A stretch of 6,704 nt of DNA from Anaerolineae bacterium (GTDB lineage Bacteria; Chloroflexota; Anaerolineae; 4572-78; J111): positions 11,453 through 18,156 of the forward strand of contig JAGRCC010000666.1 in the NCBI GenBank assembly GCA_020433785.1, in the 5' to 3' direction. Below the pieces are notes generated by a model that made no database searches, had not been told where the DNA came from, and was given only the letters and a program-made list of their open reading frames with translations. Positions 6,350 through 6,704 of this stretch are shown here, one piece after another; position 1 is the stretch's first letter; each line of letters starts with the position of its first letter. Both the position numbers and the translations under genes were made by a program.

Positions 6350-6372
6350 TAAGTTTGGTTAAATGTGTAACC

Positions 6373-6704
6373 TTAAGTAATGGTTATCATTGTGTCATTT
6401 TGCTCGACTTTATCTCCGGCGGCTACATAAATCATATGGACGGTACCAGCCCGGGGTGCTTTGAACTCATTCTGCATTTTCATCGACTCAAGGACAAGGA
6501 CGATATCACCCTGAACGACCTCTTGACCTACCGTGACCGGTACCTCGACCACTACCCCCGGCATGGGTGCTTTGAGAATGGCTTCACCGGTGAGCGCTAT
6601 GTTGCCTTTCAGTCCGGCCAGCCGGCGCGTTCGCTCGTCTTCAACTACGACCTCATAAATTTTCCCGCCCACCTGAACGACGTAGACGCCTTCGCCCTCA
6701 CTCA
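6373..6704 (-). CDS. Biotin carboxyl carrier protein / biotin-lipoyl attachment domain (5'-truncated by window)
   Basis: The frame is open from the right edge to the TAA at 6373-6375, covering the last 109 residues. A small beta-rich segment (VYVVQVGGKIYEVVVEDE) precedes the biotinyl domain, as in stand-alone carrier subunits of about 130-170 residues. The biotinyl domain begins ILKAPMPGVVVEVPVTVGQ and contains ESMKMQNEFKAPRAGTV. The lysine of MKM (codon 6478-6480) is the predicted biotin attachment site; ESMKM is a known variant of the usual AMKM. The domain ends with the expected DKVEQNDTMITIT. The protein would carry CO2 between the carboxylase and transferase parts of an acyl-CoA carboxylase or a related decarboxylase in the cytoplasm. 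Partner genes should lie beyond the right edge. The GTG at 6670-6672 is internal, because the conserved sequence continues upstream. It could alternatively be the end of a long biotin carboxylase fusion. Confidence 0.9.
   Translation of the reverse strand, partial: SEGEGVYVVQVGGKIYEVVVEDERTRRLAGLKGNIALTGEAILKAPMPGVVVEVPVTVGQEVVQGDIVLVLESMKMQNEFKAPRAGTVHMIYVAAGDKVEQNDTMITIT

Larger units (their letters stand above)
6100..6372. other. Intergenic regulatory region between biotin carrier gene and histidine kinase gene
   Basis: This gap of about 270 bp is richer in AT than its flanks and has no supportable gene. It contains the extended -10 at 6341-6349, the GGGTAA pair at 6298-6313, the TATACT site with the palindrome at 6257-6267, and the leader hairpin at 6150-6211. 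A further TATAAG (6107-6112, minus) lies 7 nt before the kinase ATG. I see no convincing terminator for the biotin carrier gene, so some read-through into the kinase is possible. Confidence 0.6.

Noticed and set aside
6357..6372. Small hairpin GGTTA-N6-TAACC just after the biotin carrier gene
   Set aside because: A 5-bp stem with low GC and no T-run is too weak to call a terminator.
6670..6672. GTG as the start of the biotin carrier protein
   Set aside because: The frame stays open to the window edge and the upstream residues (GVYVVQV) continue the expected N-terminal strand, so the true start is outside.

Overview
The window is 6.7 kb of moderately GC-rich bacterial DNA with five protein-coding genes, two of them cut by the window edges. 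The gene content suggests an uncultured Chloroflexota bacterium (Anaerolineae or a relative). It includes a secreted cohesin-plus-dockerin protein with Pro-Thr-rich TDEPTPVP linkers, a selenium-type molybdenum hydroxylase, a soluble GAF histidine kinase and a biotin carrier protein with an ESMKM motif. This placement is inferred from gene types only; there is no rRNA or other phylogenetic marker here.

Left part, plus strand. Positions 1-990 hold the C-terminal 329 residues of a xanthine dehydrogenase-type molybdenum hydroxylase, closest to the selenium-dependent family. A 384-bp gap (991-1374) follows, with a long imperfect inverted repeat just after the stop codon and weak promoter-like sites further on. 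Positions 1375-2610 encode a secreted 411-residue protein: signal peptide, Pro/Thr linker, cohesin domain, octapeptide-repeat linker, a beta-sandwich-like domain and a C-terminal type I dockerin with two calcium loops. It has no recognisable catalytic domain.

Right part, minus strand. The two halves converge at a hairpin terminator (2643-2677) placed against the stop codon of the minus-strand unit. Reading leftwards from the right edge, there is first the C-terminal part of a biotin carboxyl carrier protein (6373-6704). Next comes a ~270-bp regulatory gap with a consensus extended -10 element, a direct repeat with one-helical-turn spacing and a strong leader inverted repeat. Then comes a soluble two-GAF histidine kinase of the HisKA_3/NarL type (4138-6099). 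Seven bases after it lies a polytopic O-antigen ligase/polymerase-family protein (2676-4130).

The kinase and ligase genes look like a two-gene operon that may link cytoplasmic sensing to surface polysaccharide assembly. No response regulator is encoded in the window. The xanthine dehydrogenase and the biotin carrier protein belong to neighbouring, metabolically separate units. The parts most worth a second look are the structured kinase leader and the cohesin-dockerin protein. I see no mobile element, CRISPR array, tRNA or rRNA, and no convincing undescribed multi-gene system.
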